64,000 bases of DNA from Azolla caroliniana (GCA_043228905.1 JBHGNT010000006.1:13578001-13642000), one strand, 5' to 3'; shown: positions 28,343 to 39,338, counted from the stretch's first letter. Notes: generated from the letters alone by a model not told the origin. Made by a program: numbers and translations.

Positions 28343-30424
28343 TTCCCTAGTACATGGCAAGAAATGAGCCATCTTCGTATATCGATCTACTACTATTCGA
28401 ATCGCATTGAACCCCTTAGAGACTGGAAGATCTGTGAAGAAATCTAGAGCAATGGATTGCCACGACTTGCTTGGAATTGGTAATGGTTCTAATAAACCAT
28501 ATGAATGATGCCTTGACATTTTCGTTCTACAACATGTATCACAAGTCCGAACAAAATCTTTGACAAATTGTCGCATACGGGGCCACCAGAATGATCGTTG
28601 TACTAAAACTAATGTTTTAGTACCACCAAAATGCCCAGCTGTATATGTGTCATGATAGTTTTGGACTACTCGAAGGCGGCAAGAACCATTAGGGACATAC
28701 AAGAGTTTTTTAAAGAATAGTAACCCATCATGGTAGTTGAATTGCCGATAGTCCGTACCTGGTTGTTGCAACTGTGAACAAGATACTCGAGAGGGATCAA
28801 TTTGTGCTAGAATGGCTTGGGCGAAAGCATCTGTGTTCAAGTCCTCATGTATGGTATCGATAACGTGGGAATCCATGGGCATGCCAAAGACCTGTGTTGC
28901 TTGCAGTCATGCCGGTCCCAAGATTACTTGCTTTTGGTTATTGAAAGTTGGCTCGCCGGGATGCGGTGCTAGATACGAACGCCGTGATAATGCATCTGCC
29001 TTCCCTTAGTGCTTTCCCGGACGATATGTAATTTTGAAGTCAAAACACGTGAGGAATTGTGCCCACCGAGCTTGACGTCGATTTAACACATGAGCGTCCT
29101 GAAAGTAGGCAATGATTTTGTGGTAACTGAATACAGTGACTTGATGATAGGATCCCTCTAGAAAATGCCTCCATTACGTAAAAGAGACCACTATAGCCAA
29201 TAGCTCCTTATCATGAATTTCGTAGTTGATTTCGGTGGTGTCAAACTTGCGCGAGTGGAAAGCCACAGGATGTAGCTTTTCATCATTACCTCGTTGTGAC
29301 AGAATGCTACCCAATGTGTCTGCTTCAATGATGAATGGTTTTTCTGGATCAACGTGAGCAAGAATTGGAGCTGATGTAAATGATTTCTTAAGATTCTCAA
29401 AAGTCAAGTCCGCTTCTTTAGACCAAACGAACGATTGTCCCTTCTTAGTAAGTTGTGTAAGAGGCAAAACAAGCTCTGAGTAATCCTTTATAAACTTGTG
29501 GTAGAAATTGGCAAAGCTTAAAAAGCATTGCACATCTTGCAACGAATGCGGAGTTTGCTGCTCTACCACCATCTTGACCTTAGCGGGATCCACGGAGATG
29601 CTTTCTGCGGAGATGACATAGCCCAGAAATTCCACATGGTTGCACCCGAAACTACATTTTTCCAGCTTTGCATAAAGATCATGTTCTCGAAGTGGTTTTA
29701 GTACTAACAGTACATGAGAATCATGCTCTTCTTGGGTCTTCGAATAAACCAATAGATCATCCAAATAGATGATCAAACAAACATCCAAGAGATCTCGGAA
29801 TATATCATTTGCCATGTGCTGGAAGACTGTCGGCGCATTAGTGAGGCCGAACAACATGACCGTATACTCGAAGTGCCCATATTTGGTGCGAAACGCGATC
29901 TTCCATTCATCTCCTGGTCGGATCCATACGAGGTTATATGCTCCCCGTAAGTCGATCTTCGTGAAGAACCTTGCACCATTGATCCGTTCTAAAAGACTTG
30001 AGATAAGGGGAAGTGCATACCTATTTCTGATTGTAACCTTATTCAAGCCACGATAATCTACAACGAGACGAAGTGATCCATCCTTTTTCTTGACGAAGAA
30101 AATGGGTGCGCCGGCTGGAGATTTCAAATGCCGAATGAAACCATTTTCCAAATTCTCCTCTATATAGGCTCGAAGGACTTCCATCTTAGTTGGTGAAAAA
30201 TTGTAGATCGGTCCCCATGGTGGCTCTCTTCGCGGTTGTAAATCGATGGGGCAATCATACGGTCGATGGTGAGGAAGCGTATTGGCTTGTACTTTATCGA
30301 ACACATCGGCATAATGACGATACTTCTCTGGAAGTTGAACGATGGACTCCTCTTTAGTGGTGCTGGAGGGTTTTACTGATATTGCAAAGAGAAACATTTC
30401 TTCCTTGCGTCCTTCCTCACACAA
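28343..30424 (-). pseudogene. RT, RNase H and integrase N-terminal half of element B
   Basis: Reading down from 30424: RT from KYRHYADVFDKVQANTLP, FTKIDLRGAYNLVWIRP and the catalytic IIYLDDLL block to LGYVISAESISVDP. RNase H follows (IIEADTLGSILSQ, HPVAFHSRKFDTTEINYEIH), broken at about 29174. Integrase at 28882-28343: RVVQNYHDTYTAGHFGGTKT, CDTCCRTK, SIALDFFTDLPVSKGF. The Asp of D-F-F-T-D is intact. The rest of the integrase is at 17097-18066 after element C. Confidence 0.9.
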
Positions 30425-30463
30425 CTGATGTACCGATATGGTTGCAATGTCTCCTCGGGTTTG

Positions 30464-30883
30464 TCAACATCGGATTTCTCTTGTTCTCCAATCTATGTCT
30501 GGGTTATGTAATTCGAACCATGGTAATCCCAAAACAATGGGATGTTCTGGGATACTAATTATATTAAATGATACTACACACGCTAGGTTATCTAGGACAA
30601 TATTAACAGCCTCTAACTCTTCTATGATATCTCCGGAAGCGATGGGATGACCATCAATGACTACTACAGAGGCTAGACATGAGAGTTTTCTTAGGGATAT
30701 CTGATGACCTTGGGCAAAATTCCTATCCATGAAGCAAGAGTTGGTTCCGGAATCTAAGAGTGCTAAGACATGTACTGGAGGAGTACTTTTAGTACTAACC
30801 ATTACTTGAGCTAAGAACACATTGCTAACTTGCTTAGAGGAAATGGAACCACTAATGGGCTGCACAGATTTAGGGCTGTCCAA
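30464..30883 (-). pseudogene. Protease region of element B
   Basis: VHVLALLDSGTNSCFMDRNF is an aspartic protease active site (LDSGT) like LDSGA in element A. The frame leads to PIVLGLPWFELHNPDIDWR and then a TGA at about 30462, which separates it from RT. Its start is entered by -1 shifting from gag (signal at 30879-30922). A nearly identical partial copy is at 38923-39124. Confidence 0.85.
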
Positions 30884-30922
30884 CCAAATGACTCCTATTT
30901 TGGCTGGACTTAATCGTTTAAC
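30879..30922 (-). promoter_or_regulatory. -1 frameshift signal of element B
   Basis: On the minus strand: GTTAAAC (30922-30916), 7-nt spacer, arm TCCAGCCAAA (30908-30899), 10-nt loop, arm TTTGGTTGGA (30888-30879). Relative to element A, the fourth base of the 5' arm is A instead of G, turning a G-U into an A-U pair. Gag ends in TAA just past the slip site, as in A. The duplicated copy is at 39120-39163. Confidence 0.68.
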
Positions 30923-31092
30923 TCTTCTTCTAGTTGACTAAGGATTTCAAATTTGTTTGAAAGGCTTGGGCTATTAGGACTATTGGACACACCTAGAGAA
31001 ATAGACTCGGGTTTAGTGCTATTAGTACTACCGGTTATTTGATTTACCTGCCTTTTTGGCCGATGGAGATAGTTTAATGCAATATGCCCCGG
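30910..31092 (-). pseudogene. Gag C-terminal part of element B
   Basis: GPGHIALNYLHRPKRQVNQI is the second half of the zinc knuckle (its last Cys changed to Tyr). It is followed by a Ser/Pro/Asn linker and ILSQLEEELND before the gag stop. The first half of the knuckle (RLCLYCGG) is at about 39798, on the other side of element C2. Confidence 0.85.
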
Positions 31093-31097
31093 GCCAC

Positions 31098-31556
31098 TGT
31101 TAATCCTTAGGGCCGGACAACAGCCTAACACAGGGTGTCCACTTAAGACACTTCACCAAAGGGTGTTACGACGAGATAACTTACGACACAACGCTTAATT
31201 GGACCTTAATCGGTTACTTAGCAATACTTCATTAACATGCGTAAGATATACAATAAGCACAAAATGGTGAACAATAGTCAATGATTAATTAAAAGGTTTA
31301 TATTACTCTCCGTTGATGACTACATTGTAACCGGGCCTTTATATAGGTCACCGGTGCGAAGTACAAAACGGTGCCAACCGGCACCTATTCGGGATCGGTT
31401 CGGATCCGGATCGGCATACGGATTCCGGTCCGTCCGTCCACATCTTCTCATATATTAATATATTAAGACTAGTAATTACAACAGATTCCCAAATAACAAT
31501 TCCCCTTTTCACAGCCTGGTCTTAGCGTCCTTAGCTCCTTTGCCGGCCGGGTAACA
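31098..31556 (-). repeat. 3' LTR of element C2 (459 bp)
   Basis: On the minus strand TGTTACCCGG...GGATTAACA. TATA-like TATATAAAGG at about 31334-31343 (minus). It shares the cgatccggatccg block with C. It differs from the other copy at about 10 positions by eye, roughly 2 percent. Confidence 0.9.
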
Positions 31557-31576
31557 CATGGCACGCCCGACGGACA

Positions 31577-33097
31577 TTACCTTGTACGTTGAATCCCACA
31601 CTGGCGCCTTACTCTTCGTCCAAGATATCCAGGATGCTTTGCTCCAGGGTCTCCAGTGGCTCGACGGGAATCTGTTGTTGCTGCTATGGTGGCTGCTACG
31701 ACTCCGGCTGTGACTCCGATTGTTGCTTTGGCACTGGCGTTTCCTTCGTTGTTTCCTCCGTCGGAGTTGTCTCTGGTTGACTTACCCTGGCCTGGTCCTT
31801 GTACCGGAGATGGTTCCTCATCATTGAGGTTGACCGTTGCCGCCTGCCTTGCTTTTTCTTCCCTAAACCGGGACCGCTCATAGCTCTCAAACTGGATTTG
31901 AGCATCCATCCGATTGTGGTCCAGTTGAGCAATGAGTTGCCGGACCTGCACCAATTGCTCATACGCCAGAGATGTGAAATCTTCTGCCAGCTCATCCTTT
32001 ATGGCGATCAAGTCCTCCGATGTGAGCATGTAACAGTCGTCACCTTCCTTCCGGCGGTTTTCCACGTCCGCCTTGAGTAACTGGAGTTCAGCCGTATTCT
32101 GCGCCCATTTCGTCCACCATTGCACGGAGCTCTCGTCAATCAAGCGTTCGGTCTTGTTTAGCCATGCCTGGAGCATGCACTGGATCCGTTCCATTCCCAT
32201 CTGTGATTTGTTCTCCGCGGCTTGTCGCTCCTCTTTCAATTGCTTGATGATTCTGACTGTGTCCGCCTCCTGCTCCCTATAATACAACAATTGACTTTGA
32301 TAGGTTGTTTGCAACTTCTGTAACACCATTGTCGCCCTCTCCTTTTCTTCATGGTGTTGCTTGTGGAGCTCCATCCGTTCCCTCGCCGCTTCCTCCAATA
32401 GCTTTGTATTCTCAGCCCGTTCGTCGGCGAGTGCCGTCGTGGCCCTATCAACTTCCTGTCGGAGCTCGGCCATCCTTTCTTTCTGTTGCTTATGCTCCAT
32501 GTCCAAGCTCTTAAAGTTCCGGTGCAGGTGGTCGAAGTCCTCTGTCTTCTGCTTCAGCCTCTGGTTGATTTGTCCGTGAGCGCGGTTTTCCCGGTCCTTT
32601 TGTTGACGGAGTTCTTCTTTCAGCCTTTCGATTTCCGTTTCCGCCATCCGTCGCAGCTTGTCCTTCTCCTGCAGCAATTTTTCTTTTTCCTCCTTTAGCC
32701 GGTCGTAAGCTTGATGCCCTTTCCGCAGATTTTCTTCTGTCTGGCGGAGGTTTTCAGCATTGTTCTTTAACTCCTCTTTTGCCGCTTTCTTCAAATCTCC
32801 TTCGCGGCTCCGTAGTGCTTCTTCTGCGGCAAGTTCGTCCCTTAATTCGGCAAGCTCTTGGGCTTGCGCCACATCTTTCTCCGGGACGGTTTCTGTCTTC
32901 GGGGTCTTATTCGTATGTACAGGCATGGTTTTTTCTTTATTGTGTACGTCCATCGGAGTCACCGGTGCTTGGAGCTGTGTTGCGGTTAAGGCCATTTTGG
33001 CCATGTCTTCTGTGACCTGATCCAAGTCTTGTTCAAGGCACCAGATCTTTGACCGGGATGTCTCTAGTTCATCGGTTGGGACTAGCCACCATTCCAT
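31577..33097 (-). CDS. ORF Y of element C2: long coiled-coil protein
   Basis: 506 residues, ATG at 33097. After about 75 N-terminal residues come roughly 270 residues of Glu/Lys/Gln/Arg-rich heptads (AELRDELAAEEALRSREG to LKEEREKLLQ-type repeats), a predicted long parallel coiled coil. A conserved non-coil part follows (SSVQWWTKWAQ, VENRRKEGDDCYMLTSEDLI, LVQVRQLIAQLDHNRMDAQI), then a low-complexity Gly/Asn/Ala tail. It lies after ORF X in env position. Elements C and C2 both keep it, so it probably belongs to the element. Homology to a known family is not recognised; no membrane segment is seen. Confidence 0.7.
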   Translation of the reverse strand: MEWWLVPTDELETSRSKIWCLEQDLDQVTEDMAKMALTATQLQAPVTPMDVHNKEKTMPVHTNKTPKTETVPEKDVAQAQELAELRDELAAEEALRSREGDLKKAAKEELKNNAENLRQTEENLRKGHQAYDRLKEEKEKLLQEKDKLRRMAETEIERLKEELRQQKDRENRAHGQINQRLKQKTEDFDHLHRNFKSLDMEHKQQKERMAELRQEVDRATTALADERAENTKLLEEAARERMELHKQHHEEKERATMVLQKLQTTYQSQLLYYREQEADTVRIIKQLKEERQAAENKSQMGMERIQCMLQAWLNKTERLIDESSVQWWTKWAQNTAELQLLKADVENRRKEGDDCYMLTSEDLIAIKDELAEDFTSLAYEQLVQVRQLIAQLDHNRMDAQIQFESYERSRFREEKARQAATVNLNDEEPSPVQGPGQGKSTRDNSDGGNNEGNASAKATIGVTAGVVAATIAATTDSRRATGDPGAKHPGYLGRRVRRQCGIQRTR

Positions 33098-33403
33098 CTA
33101 CGCTTGTTCTTCTGCCTCTACATACAGTATCACTTCGGCAACCTGCTCTCCTATCCACCGAAGCCATTGGCTGCCGGTGCCCTATTGTTGCATTTGCATG
33201 GAGGGTTGGCTGATGGGTTCACTTGCCAGTGGCCGGTCCCACCTAACTGCGTCGAGCTGCAATTCCGGCTTTGCCTGTTGACCACTTTGCCGTTCAGGTT
33301 CCGGTTGTGTTTCGGCTGGCCGCTCTTGTTTTGATTGTTCTTGGCCGGCTGAGGAAGGTGGCACATGCCTTATCGGCGCTTGCGTTTCGGGGCTTGCCGT
33401 TTC
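33098..33403 (-). other. Gap between ORF X and ORF Y in C2
   Basis: Gln/Asn/Pro-rich codons in a shifted frame (about 33366-33151) suggest that ORF X once extended further or linked to ORF Y. The frame is broken by the stop at 33404 and by others. Nothing else is seen. Confidence 0.4.
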
Positions 33404-34462
33404 CTAACCCGCCAGTATTGCCTGTTGTGCAGGGGCTTCTGAGACCGGTTCCATCCGAACTGGTTCTGGTTCCTCCCTTGGCGTGGGATTCTCAGTGTGG
33501 GGTAAAGGCGTTCCATCCTTCTGTGGGTCCGAACGCTTCCCGGCTGATTCTGCGGTGCTCGTCATCGGCCGTTGTTGGAGGTGCTCTGTAGGTTCTTCCT
33601 CCGTTTCCTCCTCCTGAGTCCCGACATTCATTCTTGCCACTAGGGTGTCCGTTTCTTGCTGCACTGGTCGGCAGAGTGTGCTCTTCAGGGGCTGTGCCGG
33701 TGTCTCCTCCTGTGTGTCCGTTGGCTGCTTCCAAATGGCGTGCTCCTTCGCCGCTTGCTCTGTGTCGGCTGTCTTCCCCTTAGTGGTCTTGGTGGCCAAT
33801 AGCTGTTGTCGTTTTGAAGCAGCTTTCGGGGTGCCGTCCGTTACTCTTCCCCGCTTCTTGGTCTGAACGGGCTCGATAGGTGGCACCAATAGGGTGAGCC
33901 ATTGCGCCACCGCATGCCATATTTTCCGGCCTTCTTTGGCTTCCTTACCTCTTATAGTGTCAATAGCTGCACACAATCCGTCGGCGATCAACACCGGCCA
34001 ATCCACCTTGACCCCTTCGTATGTTGCGATGATCAAGCCTGCTCGGTTCACGTGGCCGAACTCATGGAGTACACGGGCAATTTCTCGAAATAACATATCT
34101 TCTCCGCCCTGTGTCCTGTAGCCCTTGCTGGCCAGAGAATACTCGCCGAAGTATTTGATGAGCCGTTCGGAGGTAGGGTTGTCAATAGTATAGATGCCCC
34201 CCTCCGGAAGGCATGTTAGTGCATGGATCGCTTCCTCTGCGATCAGCTCGGTGTCAATTTCGTTGATGATCTTGTCAGCTTCTCTATGTGGTGGTGCGTC
34301 CATGATTGTGAGGAACCCCTCCAATCTGTGTTGTTGTAGCCATTTCTTGGCAGCCTCAAAGAGAGTCTGGCAGTCTATGTCTGCGTCGAGGTCGAACAAC
34401 GTTGGTGAGGGTTGTGTGTGAGGAGGCTCTCTGTGCGTGGGCTCTCTTATGATGATCTTCAA
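33404..34462 (-). CDS. ORF X of element C2
   Basis: 352 residues from ATG at 34462. Core residues of about 35-220 match the C copy: AAKKWLQQHRLEGFLTIM, LPEGGIYTIDNPTSERLIK, YFGEYSLASKGYRTQGGEDM, LFREIARVLHEFGHV, AGLIIATYEGVKVDWPVLIA, WHAVAQWLTLLVPP. Then a basic patch (TKKRGRVTDGTPKAASKRQQ) that could be a nuclear localisation signal, and an acidic Thr/Pro/Glu-rich disordered tail. I do not recognise the family. The clean open frame, in an element that has lost its protease, suggests recent origin or selection by helpers. Confidence 0.7.
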   Translation of the reverse strand: MKIIIREPTHREPPHTQPSPTLFDLDADIDCQTLFEAAKKWLQQHRLEGFLTIMDAPPHREADKIINEIDTELIAEEAIHALTCLPEGGIYTIDNPTSERLIKYFGEYSLASKGYRTQGGEDMLFREIARVLHEFGHVNRAGLIIATYEGVKVDWPVLIADGLCAAIDTIRGKEAKEGRKIWHAVAQWLTLLVPPIEPVQTKKRGRVTDGTPKAASKRQQLLATKTTKGKTADTEQAAKEHAIWKQPTDTQEETPAQPLKSTLCRPVQQETDTLVARMNVGTQEEETEEEPTEHLQQRPMTSTAESAGKRSDPQKDGTPLPHTENPTPREEPEPVRMEPVSEAPAQQAILAG

Positions 34463-34740
34463 GCGCCTATGTGCGTTTGTGCTCCTTGGTTCGTGAAAGA
34501 AGAGGTCTCGATGCGGGGGGGTTTTCTCTCTGCATCTTGGCGCCTTTTTCGAGCCTACACGTGTGCAGGTCGTGTACTATAATAGCATTACGTGCCATGT
34601 GGTGGCGGTTTAATGCCTTATTCATAGCCCACAATGTACCTTTTGGAAGTGCCTGTTCACTCCTCTTTTGCATGTCTGTGCATACCTCGCCCTTGCATGA
34701 TTAACTGTGATTTTTTTTTTTTTTTTTTTTGACTAAAATA
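34463..34740 (-). promoter_or_regulatory. A-tract and candidate internal promoter upstream of ORF X, C2
   Basis: A 22-nt A tract on the minus strand (34711-34732) follows the end of integrase. Downstream toward ORF X are caccacatggcacg, ctattatagtacacg (about 34570-34590) and gcacacgtgtagg. These align loosely with the caccacgtgtc and ctatattagtatagg of element C. The conserved order suggests regulation of ORF X; not proven. Confidence 0.35.
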
Positions 34741-34751
34741 ACGCTGTTGGG

Positions 34752-35890
34752 TTAATTTGTCTCCAGTCCCACCGGATTCTTAACCGGAGCGTGCACCTTG
34801 CCGGCCTCTTGACGGTTTGCCGTCATTTTGTTCTCCCCAGTTGTCATTTTGTGCTCCTCCTTACTGGCTTTGTGGCTGCCGTTTTCAACCCAGGTTGCTG
34901 TATCGGTCGGCTTGCCGGCATCTACTTTGGTGTCGGCCTTTTGTTCAAATGGGTTCTTGGGCATGGGTCCTTCGTACGGCTTTAGTCGAAACCCGTTGAC
35001 CCACTTACCCAGAACCTCGCCGGCGAGTGTCCCTAACTGGTAGGATCCATTGAACTCGCGTGTGATCCAGTACGGTCCGGTCCACCGAAACCATAGTTTC
35101 CCCGACATCTTTCCTATCGGGTCTGGAACACTAGTACCGGCTTGCCGATTCCAAACATCTTTTCATTTCCTTTTCGGTGGCGATCCACAAACGCCTTTCT
35201 TTGCCGCTGCTCCAGTTCTAGGTACATGATACTCACTAGTCAGTGTTCTTCTAGTTCACACAGAGCTGCTAACCGAATTGCCTCCGATTCCTTCTCGTTT
35301 AACCGTTCCCTAATCTGAATCCGTAAGCTTGGGACCTGGAACTCTACCGCCATGACGGCCTCCAATCTGAATGCTAGCTGGAACGGTGTGGTTTGGATGC
35401 TTGTTTTGTAGGCTGTCCGGTAAGCCCAGAGTGCGCTGTGCAACTTTGTATCCCAGTTTGTCCGGTTTTTGTTGACGATTTTCCGAAGGATATTCTGTAG
35501 CGTTTTGTTCGTCGACTCGGGTAACCTGTTTGCTTGCGGATAGTATGGCATGCTCCGTTTATGCACCACGGTATAGAACGGCGTCAAGCTTTCCACCACT
35601 TGTCCGAGGAAATGTCCTCCTTGGTCACTTATTAGCTCGATCGGGCATCCATACCTGCACCAGATGTATTCATACAAGAATTTCGCCATCCACGCCGCGG
35701 TGTTATCGTGCAAGGCTTTGGCTTCTACCCATTTTGTGCAGTAATCTATAGCTACGATCACATACCGGTTGCTGGTTCTCATTCCCGGTGGTTTGAATGG
35801 ACCCACAAAATCTAGCCCCCATTTCTGAAATGGTTCTAATGGTAGTACCGGTTGGTGCGGCATCCTAGCTTGTTCGGTTGGCTGGCCCAT
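34752..35890 (-). pseudogene. Integrase of element C2
   Basis: Two blocks: 35890-35240 with GLDFVGPFKPPGMRTSNRYV, WCRYGCPIELISDQGGHF (catalytic Asp) and [19 protein letters not shown] (catalytic Glu); and 35108-34752 with LWFRWTGPYWITREFNGSYQ, LAGEVLGKWVNGFRLKPYEG. A stop/frame break near 35235-35110 separates them, and a TAG at 35891-35893 separates them from the N-terminal zinc site. There is no chromodomain, as expected for this lineage. Confidence 0.85.
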
Positions 35891-35893
35891 TCG

Positions 35894-37574
35894 CTAACAT
35901 AGATCGCATTCTTTAGCGTACCGGACCGCGTCTTTCAATGTTGTCGGCCACCATAGGCTACTCTGCCATATCTTCCTTGCCGTAGCATCTCCGGCGTAAT
36001 GGCCTCTGGCAACTCCGCAGTGTGCTTCTCGTAGTATTATATCCTTCTCGTCGCTACGCAGCGCCCGTCGCCATATACCGTCCGCGCCTTTGTGGTATAG
36101 CGTGTCCCGTAATAAACAGAAGTGCCGGCTTTGTACCGCTAGGCATTTCCTCTCGTCCCGGTTCATCTCCTCCGGAGGCAATCCGGTGCTCAGAAATTGT
36201 TGCATATTGGTTAGCCACTTATCTTCTTGTGCCACCGTTTCATCTGTTGCCGTTTCCGCGGTGACTCTAAATAGCTCAGCATCCGGAAACTCGTCCGGGA
36301 CTCCGTCACCAGTCTCGCCGGAATCCAACCGGCTCAAATAGTCTGCTACTGTGTGTTGTATGCTGGGTCGGTGGAATATTTCGAACTCAAATTCCTGCAA
36401 CAACGTCCACCGTGCCAACTTACCGATTAGTGACGCTTTGGAAACTAAATAGAGGAGTGCCGAATAATCTACGTGGAAGGAAAATTTCCATCCCAGCAAA
36501 TAATGTCTGAATTTTGTCACACTATAGATCATGCCCAAAGCTTCCCTTTCCGTGGTGGAATAATTTCGTTCAGCTTGGGATAACTTTCGGCTTGCGTAAT
36601 ATACGGGCCGGTACCACCTTGGCTCCGTAAGTTGCATCAGCGCACTTCCGATTGCAATGTCGGACGCATCCACGAACACATGAAACTCCTTAGCCCAATC
36701 CGGGGGTTGCACTACCGGCGCTTGCGACAATAGTACTTTGAGTGCCCGGTACGCCTTGTCTTCGGTGTCGGTCCACTGGAACCGCAACATGCAGTGGTGT
36801 AGCTAGGTCCGCCAGATACCAGAGCATTCGGCTATGCCACCAGATTTGGCCTAAGAAACGGCTTAATGCTTTGGCCGTTGTTGGTGCCGGTGCCTCCAAG
36901 ATTGCTTTTACTTTGTCCGGGTCCACGACAATTCCTTCCTTACTCACAATGTGTCCTAATAGCGCCCCGCTTACCACTCCGAACACACATTTTGCCCGAT
37001 TCAAGCTTAGCCGGTAAGCCCGACATTTCTCTAGACATAGTCGGAGGTGCTGAAAGTGATCTCCTTCCCGGCTATAGACAACGAAGTCATCCAGAAACAC
37101 CTGCATGAATGCCGGTATGAATTCTCCGAATATTTCCATGATGATCCTCTGGAACGTTGCCGACGCCGTTTTTAGTCCAAACATCATTACTACGGCAACA
37201 AACACTCCCCATTCAATAACGAAAGCCGTTTTCTCCTGGTCATCGGGGTGCATCCGGATCTGGTTGTATCCGCTGAATCCATCTAAGAAACTGTATACCT
37301 CATGGCCGGTGACTGCGTCCAAAACTCCATCCGTAAATGGGAGTGGGAATGCATCTGTTACCGTCGCCGCATTAAGCTTACGGTAGTCGACACAAACTCT
37401 AATTTTGCAGTTTTTCTTTGGTACGACTACTATCGGGCTCAGCCATGTAGATTTCTTTACTAGGCGGATAAAGCCAATCCTCAGCAACTTGTCGATTTCC
37501 TCCTTGACTTTGGCGGCGTAATTTGGATTCATCTGGTACTGCCGATGTGCTACCGGTTTGGCGTCTTTGGTCAA
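35894..37574 (-). pseudogene. RT and RNase H of element C2
   Basis: RT block 37574-36690: MTKDAKPVAHRQYQMNPNYA, WLSPIVVVPKKNCKIRV, FLDGFSGYNQIRMHP, catalytic VFLDDF. RNase H and start of integrase in 36790-35894 (FVDASDIAIGSALMQ, NYSTTEREALGMI, CGVARGHYAGDATARKIW, KECDLC). A frameshift near 36750 joins the two blocks. Each block is long and open, so decay is light. Confidence 0.87.
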
Positions 37575-38922
37575 ATGTATCTGATGCTGATATAGTTGAG
37601 GATCAAGCCCTCACATATCCTCGTAAGACCAGGCAAACACGTCCCGAAATTCTTTGAGAAGTGTAATCATTGCCGTTTTGTTCTCCGGAGTCATTTCCTT
37701 GGCGATGTGCACTAGTCTCGCCTCTTCCGTACTTCATAGATTTACCTCCTCTAGTTGGGATGCTTTAACCCGTTGCGATACGGCCATTTCTCTTTCCAAC
37801 GCCAGTCCCTCCTCCGGATTTGAGAAGAATGTTGGAGCCGGTGGTGTTTCTCCTGCCGTCATGCCTATCTTGAGTCCTTCTGTGAATCTGGGCACTAGCT
37901 GCAGGAGCCATCCTAATGGCAGCGTGATTTGGCACCTACAATGCCTGCCATGTCGCATTTTCGGGCTGACTGCCGCCAGTGAGCTCTTCGGTATTTTCCT
38001 TTTGCTGCGCAACCTCTGCCATGTTTCGCGCATTCACCTTTTTACCCATTCCGTTGCTTGCTTGTGGATGGCCTCTTGCGCCTCCCATTCCGTCGCCTTA
38101 CCCTTCGATCTTGTGGTTACCTGCTGTAGGTCTACGACTTCGGCGACTACCATGTTCACCACCGGTCGTTTATCATAGCTCTTTGCCGGGCATTGATTAC
38201 TATAATGTCCTTCTTGTCGGCAATAGTAGCAGTATGCTTTTCGGGTAGTGCTAGATTCGACGTTGTTTCCTGCCCCCGGTGGAGGACCTGTGGTAACGAA
38301 GGGGCTTTGATCCGGTTGGCTACTTGAGGCGCCCTTCTCCGGTTCCTGTAGATGACCCCTTTTCTTGAATTGGCGTTTCTTTTTGTTCCGATACTCTTGA
38401 CGGGGCTGGTCATCATGTCTGCCGTAGGCTTCCCGTCGTTGGTTGTAACCGGGGGATTGGTCCCAATTGTATCTTTCATACCGTCCATTATAATCCCGGT
38501 ACCGATCATATCTATCATACCGGTCATAGTTGTCCCTGTACCGGACATCCTGTGCCGGTCGGTATCGCTCTTCTCGCCTCCAACGTTCTTCTTCCTCCTC
38601 CTTTGTACTCCGTGGTTCGATTTGCCGAACCGGTGGTGCTTGGCGATTCAACAAATTGTACTCACAGTGCTCCATTGTGTGGTTCTTGGAATGGCACAAT
38701 AGACATTGTGACTGCATGGTACATTCTAGTGCTGAGTGTTCGGCATTTAGGCATGTTGTGCATTGAATGGCCTGTCGAAACCGGAGATCCTCATCGGTTG
38801 GTAACGCTCGTTGGAGTGCTCCCATTATTAGCCAAGAGCTTGTTTTCTCCATTTCTCTAACCCAGTCGATGACCTGGTCGATGGTACTTGTGCGAAAGTC
38901 GATGACCGTGCATACCGTACGT
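37575..38922 (-). pseudogene. Gag 3' part of element C2; protease deleted
   Basis: From 38922: remains of gag (DFRTSTIDQVIDWVREMEKT) and ORF 38852-38034 with three CCHC zinc knuckles: CTTCLNAEHSALEC, CLLCHSKNHTMEHC and CYYCRQEGHYSNQC, separated by an Arg/Tyr-rich stretch. Then TFFSNPEEG joins directly to LALEREMAVSQRVKASQLEE at about 37805. In element C about 630 bp with the DGGSGVN protease lie between these blocks, so C2 lacks protease. A stop at 37734 precedes the RT. Confidence 0.82.
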
Positions 38923-39338
38923 AGAGTTTTCTTAGGGATATCTGATGACCTTGGGCAAAATTCCTATCCATGAAGCAAGAGTTGGTTCCGGAATCTAAGA
39001 GTGCTAAGACATGTATTGGAGGAGTACTTTTAGTACTAACCATTACTTGAGCTAAGAACACATTGCTAACTTGCTTAGAGGAAATGGAACCACTAATGGG
39101 CTGCACAGATTTAGGGTTGTCCAACCAAATGGCTCCTATTTTGGCTGGACTTAATCGTTTAACTCTTCTTCTAGTTGACTAAGGATTTCAAATTTTTTTG
39201 AAAGGCTTGGGCTATTAGGAATATCAGACACACCTAGAGAAATAGACTCGGGTTTAGTACTATTAGTACTAGCGGTTATTTGATTTACCTGCCTTTTTGG
39301 CCGATGGAGACAGTTTACTGCAATATGCCCTGGGCCAC
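38923..39338 (-). repeat. Duplicated 416-bp piece of element B (gag end to protease)
   Basis: Nearly identical to 30682-31097, same length, with a handful of substitutions. It includes the second half of the zinc knuckle, the gag stop, the frameshift signal (39120-39163) and protease up to FAQGHQISLRKL. At 38922/38923 it joins the middle of C2 gag. It lies between the right-hand C2 LTR and C2 internal sequence, where a leader would be expected. Confidence 0.9.
39120..39163 (-). promoter_or_regulatory. Second copy of the element B frameshift signal
   Basis: GTTAAAC (39163-39157), 7-nt spacer, arms 39149-39140 and 39129-39120 with the same A-U variant as at 30879-30922. It is a passenger of the duplicated piece and is not linked to an intact pol. 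Confidence 0.6.

Noticed and set aside
32779-33020. Plus-strand frames opposite ORF Y of C2
   Set aside because: Complement of coiled-coil codons, as in element C.
31577-34462. ORF X/Y as an envelope gene (endogenous-retrovirus-like)
   Set aside because: No signal peptide, transmembrane helix or furin-like site; Y is a soluble coiled coil and X is hydrophilic.
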